Part shown: positions 32,126-41,547 of the stretch, one piece after another
Layout of the letters: each line of letters opens with the position of its first letter
Numbering within the stretch: the first letter of the stretch is position 1
NCBI GenBank assembly: GCA_035762545.1
Contig: DASTOM010000025.1
Span: 1-64,000 of the forward strand
Reading direction: 5' to 3'
DNA: 64,000 bases
DNA from: JANQRA01 sp035762545
GTDB lineage: Bacteria; Actinomycetota; Acidimicrobiia; Spongiisociales; ZC4RG35
Notes under the pieces: model-generated
What the model saw: the letters and a program-made list of their open reading frames with translations, nothing else
Database searches by the model: none
What the model was told of the DNA's origin: nothing
Translations under genes and position numbers: made by a program

Positions 32126-33736
32126 ATGCAACCCGACCACAATCTGATCCTCACCGGGTTCATGGGGACCGGTAAGACCACGGTCGGGCAGCGGCTCGCC
32201 TCGAAGCTGGGCATGGAGTTCGTCGACACCGACGAGTTGATCGAATCCCGTCACGGGTCTATCTCCCAGATCTTCGCCGAGCGCGGGGAGGAGGGATTCC
32301 GCGAGCTGGAGCGAACCATTGCCAGGGAGCTCGGATCCCTATCCGGTCACGTGATCGCAACCGGGGGCCGGATGATGCTCGACCCCGTCAACTTCGCCGA
32401 GTTGAGTCGGACGGGCCGCATCTTCTGTCTGGTTGCCACTCCCGATGAGATCCTCAACCGTGTCACCAACGACCCGTCTCGCCGGGACCGCCCCCTACTT
32501 CAGGTGGATGACCCGAAACAAAGGATCGTGGAGCTAATGGCCGACCGAGAGGGTCAGTACGAGCGGTTTCCGCAGCTGACCACTGACCGGGTCGCACCTG
32601 ACGCCATAGCCGACGAAGTCGTCGGCCTCTGGTCATCGCAGGCGACATACGACGTGTCCAGTCCCGAAGGTGGGTATCCCTACACGGTCGGTGCCGGGAT
32701 ACTGCCGTTCGTCCGACAGCTCGCCGACGTCCACGGGCCGATCGTTGTGATCACCGACGACGTGGTTCGTGACCTCTATGCACCCGCGTTGGGTCCGGCC
32801 GACCTCATAGTGACACTCCCGTCGGGTCGTCATCAGAAGACCATCGATGCCGTGCACACGGTCTATGACCAGATGTTCGAGGCGGCCGTCGACAAGACAG
32901 CCACCATCGTCTCGTTGGGCACGAGCATCATCGGCGATGTCGCCGGATTTGTGGCCGGCACCTACATGCGCGGCCTCGATCTGGTTCATTGCCCCACCAA
33001 CCTCATCGCCATGGTGGACACGAGTGTCGGCGGCAAGGTCGGGCTCGACGTTCCCCAGGGTCGCAACCTCATCGGTCTCTTCAAACAGCCCAAGGCGGTC
33101 GTGGCGGACGTGGCCACATTGCAGACCCTCCCCGCTCGTGACTTTGCATCCGGTCTTGCAGAGGTGGTCAAGCACGGCCTCGTCGCCAGCAGCTCGCTAC
33201 TGGAACGGATCGAGAGCACCGACTGGGCACCCGGGACGAATCGGCTCCCCGGAGCCCTCGCCGACCTGCAGTCGCTGATCGCACAGGCGATCCAGATCAA
33301 GATCGCAATCGTCCAGGATGACCCGTTCGAGGAGGAGGGCCGGAGGACCGTCCTCAATCTCGGCCACACCTTCGGATATGGGATCGAGCACGCCTCCAAC
33401 GGTGAGATCAACCACGGCGAGGCTGTTGCGATGGGTCTCGTGGCTGCAGCGCGTCTCTCCGAGCAGAAGGGTTACGCAGTGACGGGTCTCTCCGAGAGAG
33501 TGCAGTCGATCGTCGATCACGTGGGTCTTTCATGGGTCATTCCCGACGAGCTGAGCCCTGAGGCGATGATCCGAGGCATGCACCACGACAAGAAGAAGCG
33601 TGATGCTCAGCTTCGCTTCGTCCTATTGCGCGACGTGGGCGAGCCTTTCGTCTCCGACGATGTGACCGAGTCGGAGATACGCGACGTGCTCGGCGGACTT
33701 CGCCGCTCCGCAGTGACGGCGGGGGTTGCCAGTTAG
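32126..33736 (+). CDS. Shikimate kinase - 3-dehydroquinate synthase fusion with unusual active sites
   Basis: 536 residues in two domains. Residues 1-170 are shikimate-kinase-like, with Walker A GFMGTGKTT, VDTDELIE, FRELE and RDRPLL. The glycine triplet that holds shikimate reads ATGGRMM (78-84) instead of GGG. Residues 180-536 are dehydroquinate-synthase-like: YMRG, SVGGK (300-304), LAEVVKHGL and HGEAVAMG. The NAD loop reads GTS instead of GGG (265-267), and the metal/catalytic GHTFGH reads GHTFGY (413-418). It may be a normal AroK-AroB, but the changes and its place after a TRAP importer rather than with other aro genes point to a specialised sugar-phosphate cyclase/kinase. Converges on the Gfo/Idh gene. 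Confidence 0.8.
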   Translation: MQPDHNLILTGFMGTGKTTVGQRLASKLGMEFVDTDELIESRHGSISQIFAERGEEGFRELERTIARELGSLSGHVIATGGRMMLDPVNFAELSRTGRIFCLVATPDEILNRVTNDPSRRDRPLLQVDDPKQRIVELMADREGQYERFPQLTTDRVAPDAIADEVVGLWSSQATYDVSSPEGGYPYTVGAGILPFVRQLADVHGPIVVITDDVVRDLYAPALGPADLIVTLPSGRHQKTIDAVHTVYDQMFEAAVDKTATIVSLGTSIIGDVAGFVAGTYMRGLDLVHCPTNLIAMVDTSVGGKVGLDVPQGRNLIGLFKQPKAVVADVATLQTLPARDFASGLAEVVKHGLVASSSLLERIESTDWAPGTNRLPGALADLQSLIAQAIQIKIAIVQDDPFEEEGRRTVLNLGHTFGYGIEHASNGEINHGEAVAMGLVAAARLSEQKGYAVTGLSERVQSIVDHVGLSWVIPDELSPEAMIRGMHHDKKKRDAQLRFVLLRDVGEPFVSDDVTESEIRDVLGGLRRSAVTAGVAS

Positions 33737-33773
33737 CTGATCGGCCGCTCAGTGCGGGGGTCCCAACCTCGGA

Positions 33774-34835
33774 TCACTGGCCGAGGATCGAGTCGATTTC
33801 CACGATCCGACCGGATTTACCGGCCTCGATGACCGCCGCCACCACGGCAAGGCTGCGCAAGCCATCCTCACCGGTGACGACCGGTGGTTCCTCGTCCCGG
33901 ACCACCCTGGCGAAATGGGCGATCTGCAGGGCGTACGGGTCGGCACTTGGAATGTCGAGACGCCGAGTCTGCAATGGGGCGTACCAGCCGGGATCGGTCT
34001 CCCGGTCGCTGTATCGCCACACAGTGAGACTCGGGATGCTCAACGAGGCTTTGGTTCCCATGGCTTGTAGATAGTCCTGACCGTGGTTGTGGAACCCAAT
34101 CCCATCACTCACGGACCCTTCCCAGCTCCACGGAGCGGACACGGAGTCAGACAAGAAGATCGTTCCAACGGCCCCAGATCGAAAATGCACGACGATCGCC
34201 GAGGTGTCGTCGAAGTCCCAACTCCGGTTCAATCTTCGCGTGACCGCCTGGACCGCCTCGATCTCATCGCACATGAAACGCAGGAGGTCGACCTCATGAA
34301 TGAGGTTTATCAGGAGCGGGCCGGCCTCATCGCTCCGCCGCCAGTCGGGTTCGTAGTAGCTGTCGGGCTTTCGGAACGAGATCAGGGTCGACGAACCCAC
34401 GAAGGTCCCCAGTTCGGATGCAACCGTCTTCCGGGCCAACTGAACCATCGGATGATGACGTCGGTGGTGGCCAACCAGAACGGGTAGTCCGGCCTGAGCC
34501 GCGGCACCACAGAGCCGAAGGCCAGCCTCGACCGAGTCGGTGATCGGTTTCTCGACGAGGACCGGGATCCCATCTTCGAGGAACCAGATGGCCATTTCGG
34601 AATGAAGGCGATTTGGGGTGGCGACCACTGCCGCGTCGATCTGGTGATCCACGGTGGCCCTGAAGTCGTCAACCAACGGGACCGAGAGTCGTTTGGCGAG
34701 ACCGGGTGCGTTGCGATCGAGACCACAGAGAACAGCCAGCTCAGTATCAGGGCACGCGGCAACCCGTTCGGCGTGTATGCCACCGATCAATCCGGTACCA
34801 ACCACAGCGATTCGAACTGGCTCTGTCACTCTCAT
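33774..34835 (-). CDS. Gfo/Idh/MocA-family oxidoreductase
   Basis: 353 residues from ATG 34835; an upstream in-frame ATG at 34886 lacks a ribosome site. N-terminal Rossmann motif VRIAVVGTGLIGGIHAERV. VEKPITDS holds the catalytic Lys, and LLINLIHEVDLLRF the His-Asp pair. Members oxidise or reduce sugars, inositols and related rings at a carbonyl using NAD(P). It is divergent from the GntR gene with about 125 bases between, where a weak copy of the candidate operator lies. Fits a cyclitol or sugar-acid pathway. Confidence 0.88.
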   Translation of the reverse strand: MRVTEPVRIAVVGTGLIGGIHAERVAACPDTELAVLCGLDRNAPGLAKRLSVPLVDDFRATVDHQIDAAVVATPNRLHSEMAIWFLEDGIPVLVEKPITDSVEAGLRLCGAAAQAGLPVLVGHHRRHHPMVQLARKTVASELGTFVGSSTLISFRKPDSYYEPDWRRSDEAGPLLINLIHEVDLLRFMCDEIEAVQAVTRRLNRSWDFDDTSAIVVHFRSGAVGTIFLSDSVSAPWSWEGSVSDGIGFHNHGQDYLQAMGTKASLSIPSLTVWRYSDRETDPGWYAPLQTRRLDIPSADPYALQIAHFARVVRDEEPPVVTGEDGLRSLAVVAAVIEAGKSGRIVEIDSILGQ

Positions 34836-34900
34836 CCGCTCCCGAGGACCAACATCCAATCGACACCCTGGGACTCCAGCCGCCAATTGCTTACACTCAT

Positions 34901-34911
34901 TGAAGTGAAAG
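34901..34911 (-). promoter_or_regulatory. Weak copy of the candidate GntR operator
   Basis: On the reverse strand CTTTCACTTCA, sharing TTCACT and the final A with TATTCACTATA at 42338-42348. It lies between the divergent Gfo/Idh and GntR genes, where an autoregulatory site would be expected. Confidence 0.25.
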
Positions 34912-34961
34912 CTGCAAGCTCATGAAGTCGACGCCGGTACCACAACTGAATCCAGGCGGCG

Positions 34962-35735
34962 ATGGTCGATAGGCTGCAATCCGTCCCCGAGTGGATCCGC
35001 GGGGTCCTCGAGGATCGCATCACCGGCGGCGACTACCGGCCTGGTGATCGACTTGGCTTGAAGTCTGAGCTCCAAAGCGAGTTCCAGGTCGCGGGGCCGA
35101 CGCTCGACCAGGCCCTGAAGCTCCTGGTCAACGATGGATTGGTCTCGTTGCGGCGTGGACCCAAGGGCGGGGTCTTCGTAGCCAGGTCAGAGCCTGTGTT
35201 GCGACTTGGAAGCAAGCAGCTCTGGGCGAGAAACGCACAGTCGTTGGGTGAGAACATCGAGTTGCGCGAGGCCCTGACTTCGTTGCTGGGTGTCTCCGCC
35301 GCTCGCGGCGCCGATCGTGATCCGGTCAAGCTGGCAGAGCTGAGAGCGGTGGCTGATGCCCTGGCTGACGCAGACATCTCGTTTGAGACACAGGGGCTGA
35401 TTTGGAAAGGCCATCGGATCCTGCTCGACCTGGCGGACAGCGCAACCCTCAAGATGATCTATGCCAGTCTGCTCGACGCGGCGGAATCGTTGATAATCAA
35501 AGTGGACTTCCCAACCGAGGGCCCCGAGGCGTCACGGGAACGTCGAAGAATCGAAGGTCATGCCAACCTGTTCCGGGCCGTGCTCGATGGAGATGTCGAA
35601 CTCGCTCAGGAATACGGGGAAGTCGTCAGAGTCGTTTCACCATTGGGGCGTGACGGGCATGAGGTGACAGTCGGCTCAGGTCCGGCAACCAGGCTCAGGC
35701 CTGTGGGCGAAGCCGATAGGGCAGTCGGGGATTGA
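34962..35735 (+). CDS. GntR-family regulator (FadR-type)
   Basis: 257 residues. The N-terminal winged helix (WIRGVLEDRITGGDYRPGDRL, then LDQALKLLVNDGLVSLRRGPKGGVFV) is GntR. An all-helical FCD-like ligand domain follows (about 95-230, with RRRIEGHANLFRAVLDGD). FadR-type regulators sense organic acids and usually repress adjacent catabolic genes. It sits at the centre of the island, divergent from Gfo/Idh and directly upstream of the OYE-type gene. Confidence 0.88.
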   Translation: MVDRLQSVPEWIRGVLEDRITGGDYRPGDRLGLKSELQSEFQVAGPTLDQALKLLVNDGLVSLRRGPKGGVFVARSEPVLRLGSKQLWARNAQSLGENIELREALTSLLGVSAARGADRDPVKLAELRAVADALADADISFETQGLIWKGHRILLDLADSATLKMIYASLLDAAESLIIKVDFPTEGPEASRERRRIEGHANLFRAVLDGDVELAQEYGEVVRVVSPLGRDGHEVTVGSGPATRLRPVGEADRAVGD

Positions 35736-35756
35736 TCCGATACGAACTCGATCGGA

Positions 35757-37085
35757 TTGGCGCAAGCTCGGAATGGAGCTCGCCTGACTGAGTACACCCC
35801 GCTGTCCCAGCTGCAGACAGCCTCAGAGTTCTCCGCTTATCTCGAGAAGAACGACATCGATCTTCCCTTCGAGCACATCGTCGAGACCGGCCAAGACGCG
35901 CCTCTGGCACAGCCGGTGTCGGTAGGGGAGTTCGAGATCGGCAACCGGTGGGCCATTCTGCCGCTCGAGGGCTGGGACAGCGATGCCGAGGGCAACCCGA
36001 CCGAAGCCTCCCTGGCCCGTTGGGAGGCCTTCGGGCGAAGCGGCGTGAAGACGATCTGGGGAGAGTCGGCGGCGGTGCGCCCCGACGGGCGAAGCACGCC
36101 GACCCAACTCCTGGCTTCCGAGAAGACGGTTTCAGGGCTGACCGAGCTCGTCGAAGCGGCTCGGTCCGCACATGCCGCCAGGTTCGATGGGGCCGTCGAT
36201 CTCAAGGTCGGGATACAGATAACCCATTCCGGGCGACTCAGCCATCCCGCACCGGCGGGCGATGCGGCGCCGGTGACGGCGCGGCATCACCCGTATCTCG
36301 ACGAGAGGCTCGGACCCGCTCCGCTGTTGACCGACGATGAGCTGTGGCGATTGATCGATGACTACGCGTCAGCCGCCGATGCTGTCGCCCGTGCCGGCTT
36401 CGACTTCGTCGACCTCAAAGCCTGTCATGGATATCTGAGCCATGAGTTGTTGGGCGGCTTCGAAAGGCCCGGAGAGTTCGGGGGCTCGTTCGAGAATCGC
36501 ACCCGGTTTCTCAGGACCATCACCCAGCGAATCAAGACAGACACGCCTGACCTCGAGCTGGCGCTTCGCCTCAGCGCCTTCGACACCGTGGTCCACACCG
36601 CAGGGCCCGATCAGACGGGCGTCCCGATCACCGATGGTCCCTACCGGTTCTGGTTCGGTACCGATGAGACAGGGCACGAGATCGATCTCACTGAACCGAT
36701 CCGTCTGCTCACCGACCTGCATGGGATGGGGGTCGACCTGATTTGCGTCACCGGCTCTTCCCCATACAACTCCTGGCACTATCAGCGGCCGGCCCTCAAC
36801 GCCAAGCCAGGCGAGTACTCGACTCCGGAGGAGCCGCTTCGCGGCGTCGCCCGCCACATCCAGGTCACAAGTGCCCTCCGGGCGGCAGTGCCCGGCATCG
36901 TCACCGTCGGCTCTGGCTACAGCTACCTCCAACAGTGGCTCCCCAACGTTGCGCAGGCCGCGGTTCGTGGAGGCATGACAGACATCGTCGGGATCGCCCG
37001 GATGCACCTGGCGTATCCGGGCATGGTGTCCGACTCGTTGGCCGGGAGACCGCTCGACCTGGCGGCGATCCAGCGAGCCTTCTGA
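35757..37085 (+). CDS. Old-Yellow-Enzyme-family NADH:flavin oxidoreductase
   Basis: 442 residues if it starts at TTG 35757; the true start may be downstream, since no clear ribosome site is visible. TIM-barrel OYE motifs are present: IGNRWAILPLEGWD at the start, IQITHSGRLSHP for the His/Asn-type active site, and KACHGYLSHELLG. It ends after the FMN barrel, with no C-terminal 4Fe-4S/FAD module of dienoyl-CoA-reductase type. Unusual inserts (VHTAGPDQTG, YRFWFGTDETG) separate it from classic OYE. It presumably reduces or aromatises an enone intermediate. Immediately follows the GntR gene. Confidence 0.8.
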   Translation: MAQARNGARLTEYTPLSQLQTASEFSAYLEKNDIDLPFEHIVETGQDAPLAQPVSVGEFEIGNRWAILPLEGWDSDAEGNPTEASLARWEAFGRSGVKTIWGESAAVRPDGRSTPTQLLASEKTVSGLTELVEAARSAHAARFDGAVDLKVGIQITHSGRLSHPAPAGDAAPVTARHHPYLDERLGPAPLLTDDELWRLIDDYASAADAVARAGFDFVDLKACHGYLSHELLGGFERPGEFGGSFENRTRFLRTITQRIKTDTPDLELALRLSAFDTVVHTAGPDQTGVPITDGPYRFWFGTDETGHEIDLTEPIRLLTDLHGMGVDLICVTGSSPYNSWHYQRPALNAKPGEYSTPEEPLRGVARHIQVTSALRAAVPGIVTVGSGYSYLQQWLPNVAQAAVRGGMTDIVGIARMHLAYPGMVSDSLAGRPLDLAAIQRAF

Positions 37086-37091
37086 CCCGAG

Positions 37092-37538
37092 CTACGGACT
37101 CGTGTGGCCCAGGTGGCGGAGTAGCGCTTCCAGCGCCACGAAATAGCTGTTGCGACCGAATCCGGCGACCACCCCGAGGCACACCGGAGCGAGAACCGAC
37201 ACCTTGCGGAACTCTTCCCGGGCGTGGACGTTCGAGAGGTGCGTCTCGATCACCGGGAGACCAATCCCCGAAATGGCGTCGCGGATGGCGATGCTGTAGT
37301 GGGTGAAGGCCCCCGGGTTCATGACAATCCCGTCGACCTCGGTGCGAGCTGCATGCAGGGTGTCGAGGATCGCCCCTTCGAAGTTGGACTGAAAGTCCGT
37401 CAGCTCTACGCCCCGTGCCGCGGCATGGTCCCGCAGGTCGGTGAGGATGTCGTCGAGGGTCTCCGCCCCGTAGACCTCCGGTTCCCTTGTTCCGAGGAGG
37501 TTCAGATTGGGCCCGTTGACGACCAGGATCCTGGTCAC
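37092..37538 (-). CDS. aroQ: Type II 3-dehydroquinate dehydratase
   Basis: 148 residues, full length. NGPNLNLLGTREPEVYG gives the catalytic Arg and Tyr. FQSNFEG, MNPGAFTHYS and ETHLSNVHAREEFR supply the substrate Asn, His and Arg residues. It dehydrates 3-dehydroquinate to 3-dehydroshikimate. As the last gene of a five-gene catabolic-looking operon, overlapping a TIM-barrel isomerase-family gene (a family that contains dehydroshikimate dehydratases), it may serve quinate/shikimate breakdown rather than biosynthesis. Confidence 0.92.
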   Translation of the reverse strand: MTRILVVNGPNLNLLGTREPEVYGAETLDDILTDLRDHAAARGVELTDFQSNFEGAILDTLHAARTEVDGIVMNPGAFTHYSIAIRDAISGIGLPVIETHLSNVHAREEFRKVSVLAPVCLGVVAGFGRNSYFVALEALLRHLGHTSP

Positions 37539-38374
37539 GACTGGGCAGCCTCCGCAGGTGCTGTAGCCATACCGTCGAGCAAGGCTCGTGCCGAGTCGAG
37601 GACACGTCTCGAATACTCCATCACACCCATCTCTTCCTTCATCGCCTCGTTGGGAACCTCGAGGGAGTATGGCACTTGGGGGATCGCCCTCACGATCGGC
37701 GCCAGATCGATGGAGGCCTCACCCGGCGGGTACCGGTCGGACCGCGCCACTCGTATCAGCTCGTCCGGGTCATTGGAGACGGCGGGTGTGGCATCGCACA
37801 ACTGGACGAAGTTGAACAGCCCCTCATCGAGCATCGAGAGCTGGTTCAGAGATGATCCGGACCGCTCGAAGTGGAGGGTGTCTACCAAGATGCCGCCATT
37901 CGGACGGTCGGCCCCGATCACGATGTCAGCCGCCATGCGCAGGTCGCGAGTCGACGACCAGGGAATGAACTCGAGGTCGACAGTCATCCCGTAGGGCGCG
38001 GCCAGATCGCAGATCCCCGCGAAGTCTGAGGTCGCCTTCGACCGATCCGGCTCCGGGATCTGGGTCACTATGTGTCTCGCCCCCAACTCGGCGGAGGCGT
38101 CCATGAAGGGCTTGAAGTCGAGTGCGGTCGTGCCCGGGTCGGTGCGCACCAGTTCGACGTCGAGGACGGCGATGCCGGCGTCACGGAGGCTGTTGCGCAC
38201 ATCGCTGACGAGCGTCGGGTCGGTGAAGAACGGGAACCTCGGCTCGTCGTCGGTGACTGCGGTGAGGCGGAAGCTCACGAAGTCGTAGCCGGTTTCGGCG
38301 GCGATCTGCACCATACGCCCCGGGGGAGTTCCGAAGACGGTCAGATATGCGAGTGAGAACTGGGGCTGACTCAC
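37535..38374 (-). CDS. Sugar-phosphate isomerase/epimerase-family TIM-barrel protein
   Basis: 279 residues of the AP-endonuclease-2 superfamily. Candidate metal ligands are the Glu in DLEFIPW, Asp and His in VDTLHFERS, and the Glu in SLEVPNEAM. The superfamily includes xylose isomerase, hydroxypyruvate isomerase, inosose dehydratase (IolE) and 3-dehydroshikimate dehydratase. With AroQ directly behind (four-base overlap), dehydroshikimate dehydratase is one testable option; an inosose-type dehydratase is another. Overlaps the aldehyde dehydrogenase stop by four bases. Confidence 0.8.
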   Translation of the reverse strand: MSQPQFSLAYLTVFGTPPGRMVQIAAETGYDFVSFRLTAVTDDEPRFPFFTDPTLVSDVRNSLRDAGIAVLDVELVRTDPGTTALDFKPFMDASAELGARHIVTQIPEPDRSKATSDFAGICDLAAPYGMTVDLEFIPWSSTRDLRMAADIVIGADRPNGGILVDTLHFERSGSSLNQLSMLDEGLFNFVQLCDATPAVSNDPDELIRVARSDRYPPGEASIDLAPIVRAIPQVPYSLEVPNEAMKEEMGVMEYSRRVLDSARALLDGMATAPAEAAQS

Positions 38375-39777
38375 GGCACCTCTGTGCCGTAGAACTCGCC
38401 GAACAGCTCCTCCTCAGAGGGCCGGTCTTCGGGGATCGGGCGGCTGACCCACGTGACGTTGAGATAGTGCTTGAGACCGATGTTCTCATTGGTGACGTTG
38501 CCGCCCCATATCCCACAGCCCAAGCTCGACGTCATCGGCATCCCGTTGGTGAACGAACCGGCGTTCGCCTTCGACTGTGGTTGGCGGACCATCATCCGGC
38601 TGACCGGTGCGACCCTGGCCAGTGCGTCGATGTGGTCGTCGTCGAACGAGTAGATGCCGCATGAGTGACCGGCCCCGCCGACCGCGTAGATACGGCGCAC
38701 CATGTCGAGGGCGTCGTCGAAGGTGTCGTATCGGTAGATCGCCAGCAGCGAGGTGAGTTTCTCCGAGGAGAACTTGTGCTCGCGTCCGATCCCTTCCTGC
38801 TCGACGATGATGAACTTGCGGTCTTCGGGGATGTCGAAGCCTGCCTGGGCGGCCAGCTTGGGAGCCGGCTGAGCAACGGTCTCCAGGGTGCGGGCACCGT
38901 TCTCGTCCCACATCGCCTTCTCGAGCAGCTCCTTCTCCTCGGGACTCGCCAGATAGCCGCCTTCGATGACCAACTGATCCCGCATCGCCTCGTAGATGCT
39001 GGCGTCGATGAGAGCGTTGCCATCGGAGGAACATCCAGACCCGAAGTCCGAGGTCTTGGAGATCCGGGTGTTGCGCGCCGCCTCTTCGATGTCAGCTGTC
39101 TCGTCGATGACGATCGTGGAGTTGCCCGCTCCCACTCCGAACGCAGGTTTCCCCGAGCTATACGCGGCTCTGACCATTGCCGGGCCTCCCGTGGCGAGAG
39201 TCATGTCGCAGATAGCCATGAGCTCCTGCGCCATCGGGATCGAGGGCTCGGCGACGCATTGGAAGAGGTCGGCAGGAGCTCCTTCTCGGATCATCACTTC
39301 ACGAAGGAGGCGGACCACCTCGTTGGTCGTCTTCTTGGTCCGGGGATGGGGCGAGAAGATCACTGCGTCCTTGGCCTTCACCGCGTTGATCGCCGTGCCT
39401 GGTGGGGTGAGAGCGGGATTCGTCATCGGGACGATGGAGGCAATGACCCCCGCCGGCTTGGCGTACTTGACGAGCCCCTTTTCGTCATCGACCTCTATGA
39501 CACCGACGCTCGGTTGCCTCAGGGCGTCGCGCAGTATCCCGTGAATCTTGAAGCGCTTGTTGGGACGACCGTCCCGGTCGCCTGCACCGCTCTCGTCGAC
39601 ACCCATCTGGGCCAGTCGGGTGAAGGTCTGCTCGTTGCCGAGGGCCCAGCCGATGGCCCGGGCGAGTCGGTCGACCCGCTCCTGGTCGTAGTCGGCGACT
39701 TGTCGCATGGCCTCACGCGCCTTCTCCAGCATCGTTGCGGCCTCTTGGCGCTCGGCGTCTGTGATTTCCCTTGGCAT
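38371..39777 (-). CDS. CoA-acylating aldehyde dehydrogenase
   Basis: 468 residues. The fold and the Cys region SDFGSGCSSDGNALI match the acylating aldehyde dehydrogenases (PduP, AdhE N-terminus, SauS). GVIASIVPMTNPALTPPGTA is the typical cofactor-side motif. The C-terminal MTSSLGCGIWGGN resembles sulfoacetaldehyde dehydrogenase SauS. It interconverts an aldehyde and its acyl-CoA with NAD(P). Whether the aldehyde is sulfonated is unknown; no sulfite-handling gene is adjacent. Middle gene of the reverse operon. Confidence 0.85.
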   Translation of the reverse strand: MPREITDAERQEAATMLEKAREAMRQVADYDQERVDRLARAIGWALGNEQTFTRLAQMGVDESGAGDRDGRPNKRFKIHGILRDALRQPSVGVIEVDDEKGLVKYAKPAGVIASIVPMTNPALTPPGTAINAVKAKDAVIFSPHPRTKKTTNEVVRLLREVMIREGAPADLFQCVAEPSIPMAQELMAICDMTLATGGPAMVRAAYSSGKPAFGVGAGNSTIVIDETADIEEAARNTRISKTSDFGSGCSSDGNALIDASIYEAMRDQLVIEGGYLASPEEKELLEKAMWDENGARTLETVAQPAPKLAAQAGFDIPEDRKFIIVEQEGIGREHKFSSEKLTSLLAIYRYDTFDDALDMVRRIYAVGGAGHSCGIYSFDDDHIDALARVAPVSRMMVRQPQSKANAGSFTNGMPMTSSLGCGIWGGNVTNENIGLKHYLNVTWVSRPIPEDRPSEEELFGEFYGTEVP

Positions 39778-39786
39778 GTCTGCCTC

Positions 39787-41547
39787 TCAGTCCGTGGCGA
39801 CGTGGGACACGTCCCCGTCGGGGGTGTAGATGTCGAGGATGTTCCAGTGCCCGGTTGTCGGTGTCGGGTTGTTCTTCATTGGCACGTCGATCACGACCGG
39901 GCCGTTCATTGCCAGCGCCTTCTCCAGCGCGGGTTTGAACTCCTCAGCCGACCCCACCGTGATCCCCTCGGCTCCATAGGCGCGGGCGACTGCCGCGTAG
40001 TCGGGCTTGGACGAGCCGATCTCCCCGGGGAAGGCAGTCCCGTAAGTGGTGTCGAAGTGAGCCTTCTGCAGTCCGGCGATGGTGCCGTAGGCGTTGTTGT
40101 TCATCACGACCCAGACAACCGCCAGGTCGTGTTCGACGGCGGTGGCCAGCATCGCCGGGTTCTGGCCAAAGCCACCGTCACCGACGAGGCAGACCACCTG
40201 TCGGTTTGGTGCGGCCAGTTTGGCGCCGATGGCGGCGGGTGGCCCGAAACCCATCGTTGCGTAGCCGCCTGGGGTCAGGAAGGTGCCGGGTGTCCGGATC
40301 GGATACTGTTGGCCGACACCGTTCTTGTTCCAGCCGACGTCGGTGACCAGGTAGGCGTCGTCGGCGACGACACTGCGGGTGTCGGCAAGGATCCTTTCCG
40401 GCATCATCGGCCACGCCGAGCTGGTTGCCATCTGCTCGTTGGCTGCGGCGAACTCCTGGCGGGACCGGGCGATCCGGTCGGTCATTTGCCCGGCTTCCCG
40501 ACCCTCGGGGTAGAGACGCCGGGCCACCCTATTGAGCACCTGGAGGGCGGCCCTGGCATCGGCCACCGCGCCGATCGTGGCGGGGAAGTTGCGGCCGATC
40601 TCGCTCGCCTCGATGTCGATGTGAGCCAGCTTCGCCGGGGGGATGGCGAAGGTATATCCCTCGTACCAGGAGCTGCTGTCGGCCTCTTTGAAACGAGTCC
40701 CGATGGCGAGGACGGCATCTGCCTCGAGACACGTCTCATTGGTGAGGGTGGTGCCCCAGAAGCCTGTCATCCCCAGTACCAGCGGGTGATCGTCTGACAA
40801 CGCCCCCTTGCCCATGAGGCTGTGTGCCACAGGGATACCGAGGTGGTCGACGAACTGCTCCAGCTCCACGCTCGCCCCGGAGAGAACGATTCCCCCTCCG
40901 ACGTAGAGGACCGGGTGATCGGCCTCCACCATCATCTCGACGATCTGGCTGGCGGTCGTCTCGTCGATCGTCGGCCGCGCCAGGGCTCGGGTGTTCTGCT
41001 TGACCCGATCGAACAGAGCCGGATCGATCCTCTCCGAGAAGATGTCCATCGGCACGTCCACCAGCACCGGCCCGGGCTGTCCCGACTCGGCGAGTGCGAA
41101 AGCCTTGTCGATGATCTCCGGCATCAACTCGGGGGTCCCGACACGCCATGCCCGTTTCACGAATGGGCGGTAGATCTCGTACTGACCACCGTCGACGTGG
41201 AGATTGACCTCCTGATGGGGGTGCTTGCCGAAATAGAAGGAAGGCACATCTCCGGCGATGACCACCATCGGGATGCAGTCCAGAGCGGCGTTGGCGACCC
41301 CGGTGGCGGCGTTGGTGAGACCGGGGCTCAGATGGCTCAAGACGACCGACGCCTTCCCGGTGACACGGGCGTATCCGTCGGCGCCATGGCTGGCGACCTG
41401 CTCGTGACGGGTGTTCACGAACTCGATCGGGCTGTCTTCGAGTGCGGATAGAACGGCGATGTTGGTGTGACCGCAGAGCCCGAAGATGTGCTCGATGCCC
41501 CGGTCCTCCAGGTATTCGACGAGTAGCTCCGCAACTGTTGGGTTCAT
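39787..41547 (-). CDS. Thiamine-diphosphate enzyme, acetolactate-synthase-like
   Basis: 586 residues with the three-domain ThDP fold. NTRHEQVASHGADGYAR contains the catalytic Glu. VGDGGFGQNPAMLATAVEHD followed by NNNAYG is the ThDP/Mg2+ motif (GDG...NN). It resembles acetolactate synthase, benzoylformate decarboxylase and Xsc families without matching one clearly. In this operon it may decarboxylate or cleave a 2-oxo or 2-hydroxy intermediate to the aldehyde used by the next enzyme. Ten bases separate it from the dehydrogenase gene. Confidence 0.85.
   Translation of the reverse strand: MNPTVAELLVEYLEDRGIEHIFGLCGHTNIAVLSALEDSPIEFVNTRHEQVASHGADGYARVTGKASVVLSHLSPGLTNAATGVANAALDCIPMVVIAGDVPSFYFGKHPHQEVNLHVDGGQYEIYRPFVKRAWRVGTPELMPEIIDKAFALAESGQPGPVLVDVPMDIFSERIDPALFDRVKQNTRALARPTIDETTASQIVEMMVEADHPVLYVGGGIVLSGASVELEQFVDHLGIPVAHSLMGKGALSDDHPLVLGMTGFWGTTLTNETCLEADAVLAIGTRFKEADSSSWYEGYTFAIPPAKLAHIDIEASEIGRNFPATIGAVADARAALQVLNRVARRLYPEGREAGQMTDRIARSRQEFAAANEQMATSSAWPMMPERILADTRSVVADDAYLVTDVGWNKNGVGQQYPIRTPGTFLTPGGYATMGFGPPAAIGAKLAAPNRQVVCLVGDGGFGQNPAMLATAVEHDLAVVWVVMNNNAYGTIAGLQKAHFDTTYGTAFPGEIGSSKPDYAAVARAYGAEGITVGSAEEFKPALEKALAMNGPVVIDVPMKNNPTPTTGHWNILDIYTPDGDVSHVATD

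Noticed and set aside
38665..40797. A 710-codon open frame on the forward strand
   Set aside because: It is antisense to the aldehyde dehydrogenase and ThDP enzyme genes, shows no domain, and its composition is that of a high-GC shadow frame.
39787..41547. ThDP enzyme as sulfoacetaldehyde acetyltransferase (Xsc)
   Set aside because: Tempting beside a SauS-like dehydrogenase, but the N-terminal sequence does not read like Xsc, and no phosphotransacetylase or sulfite exporter is adjacent.
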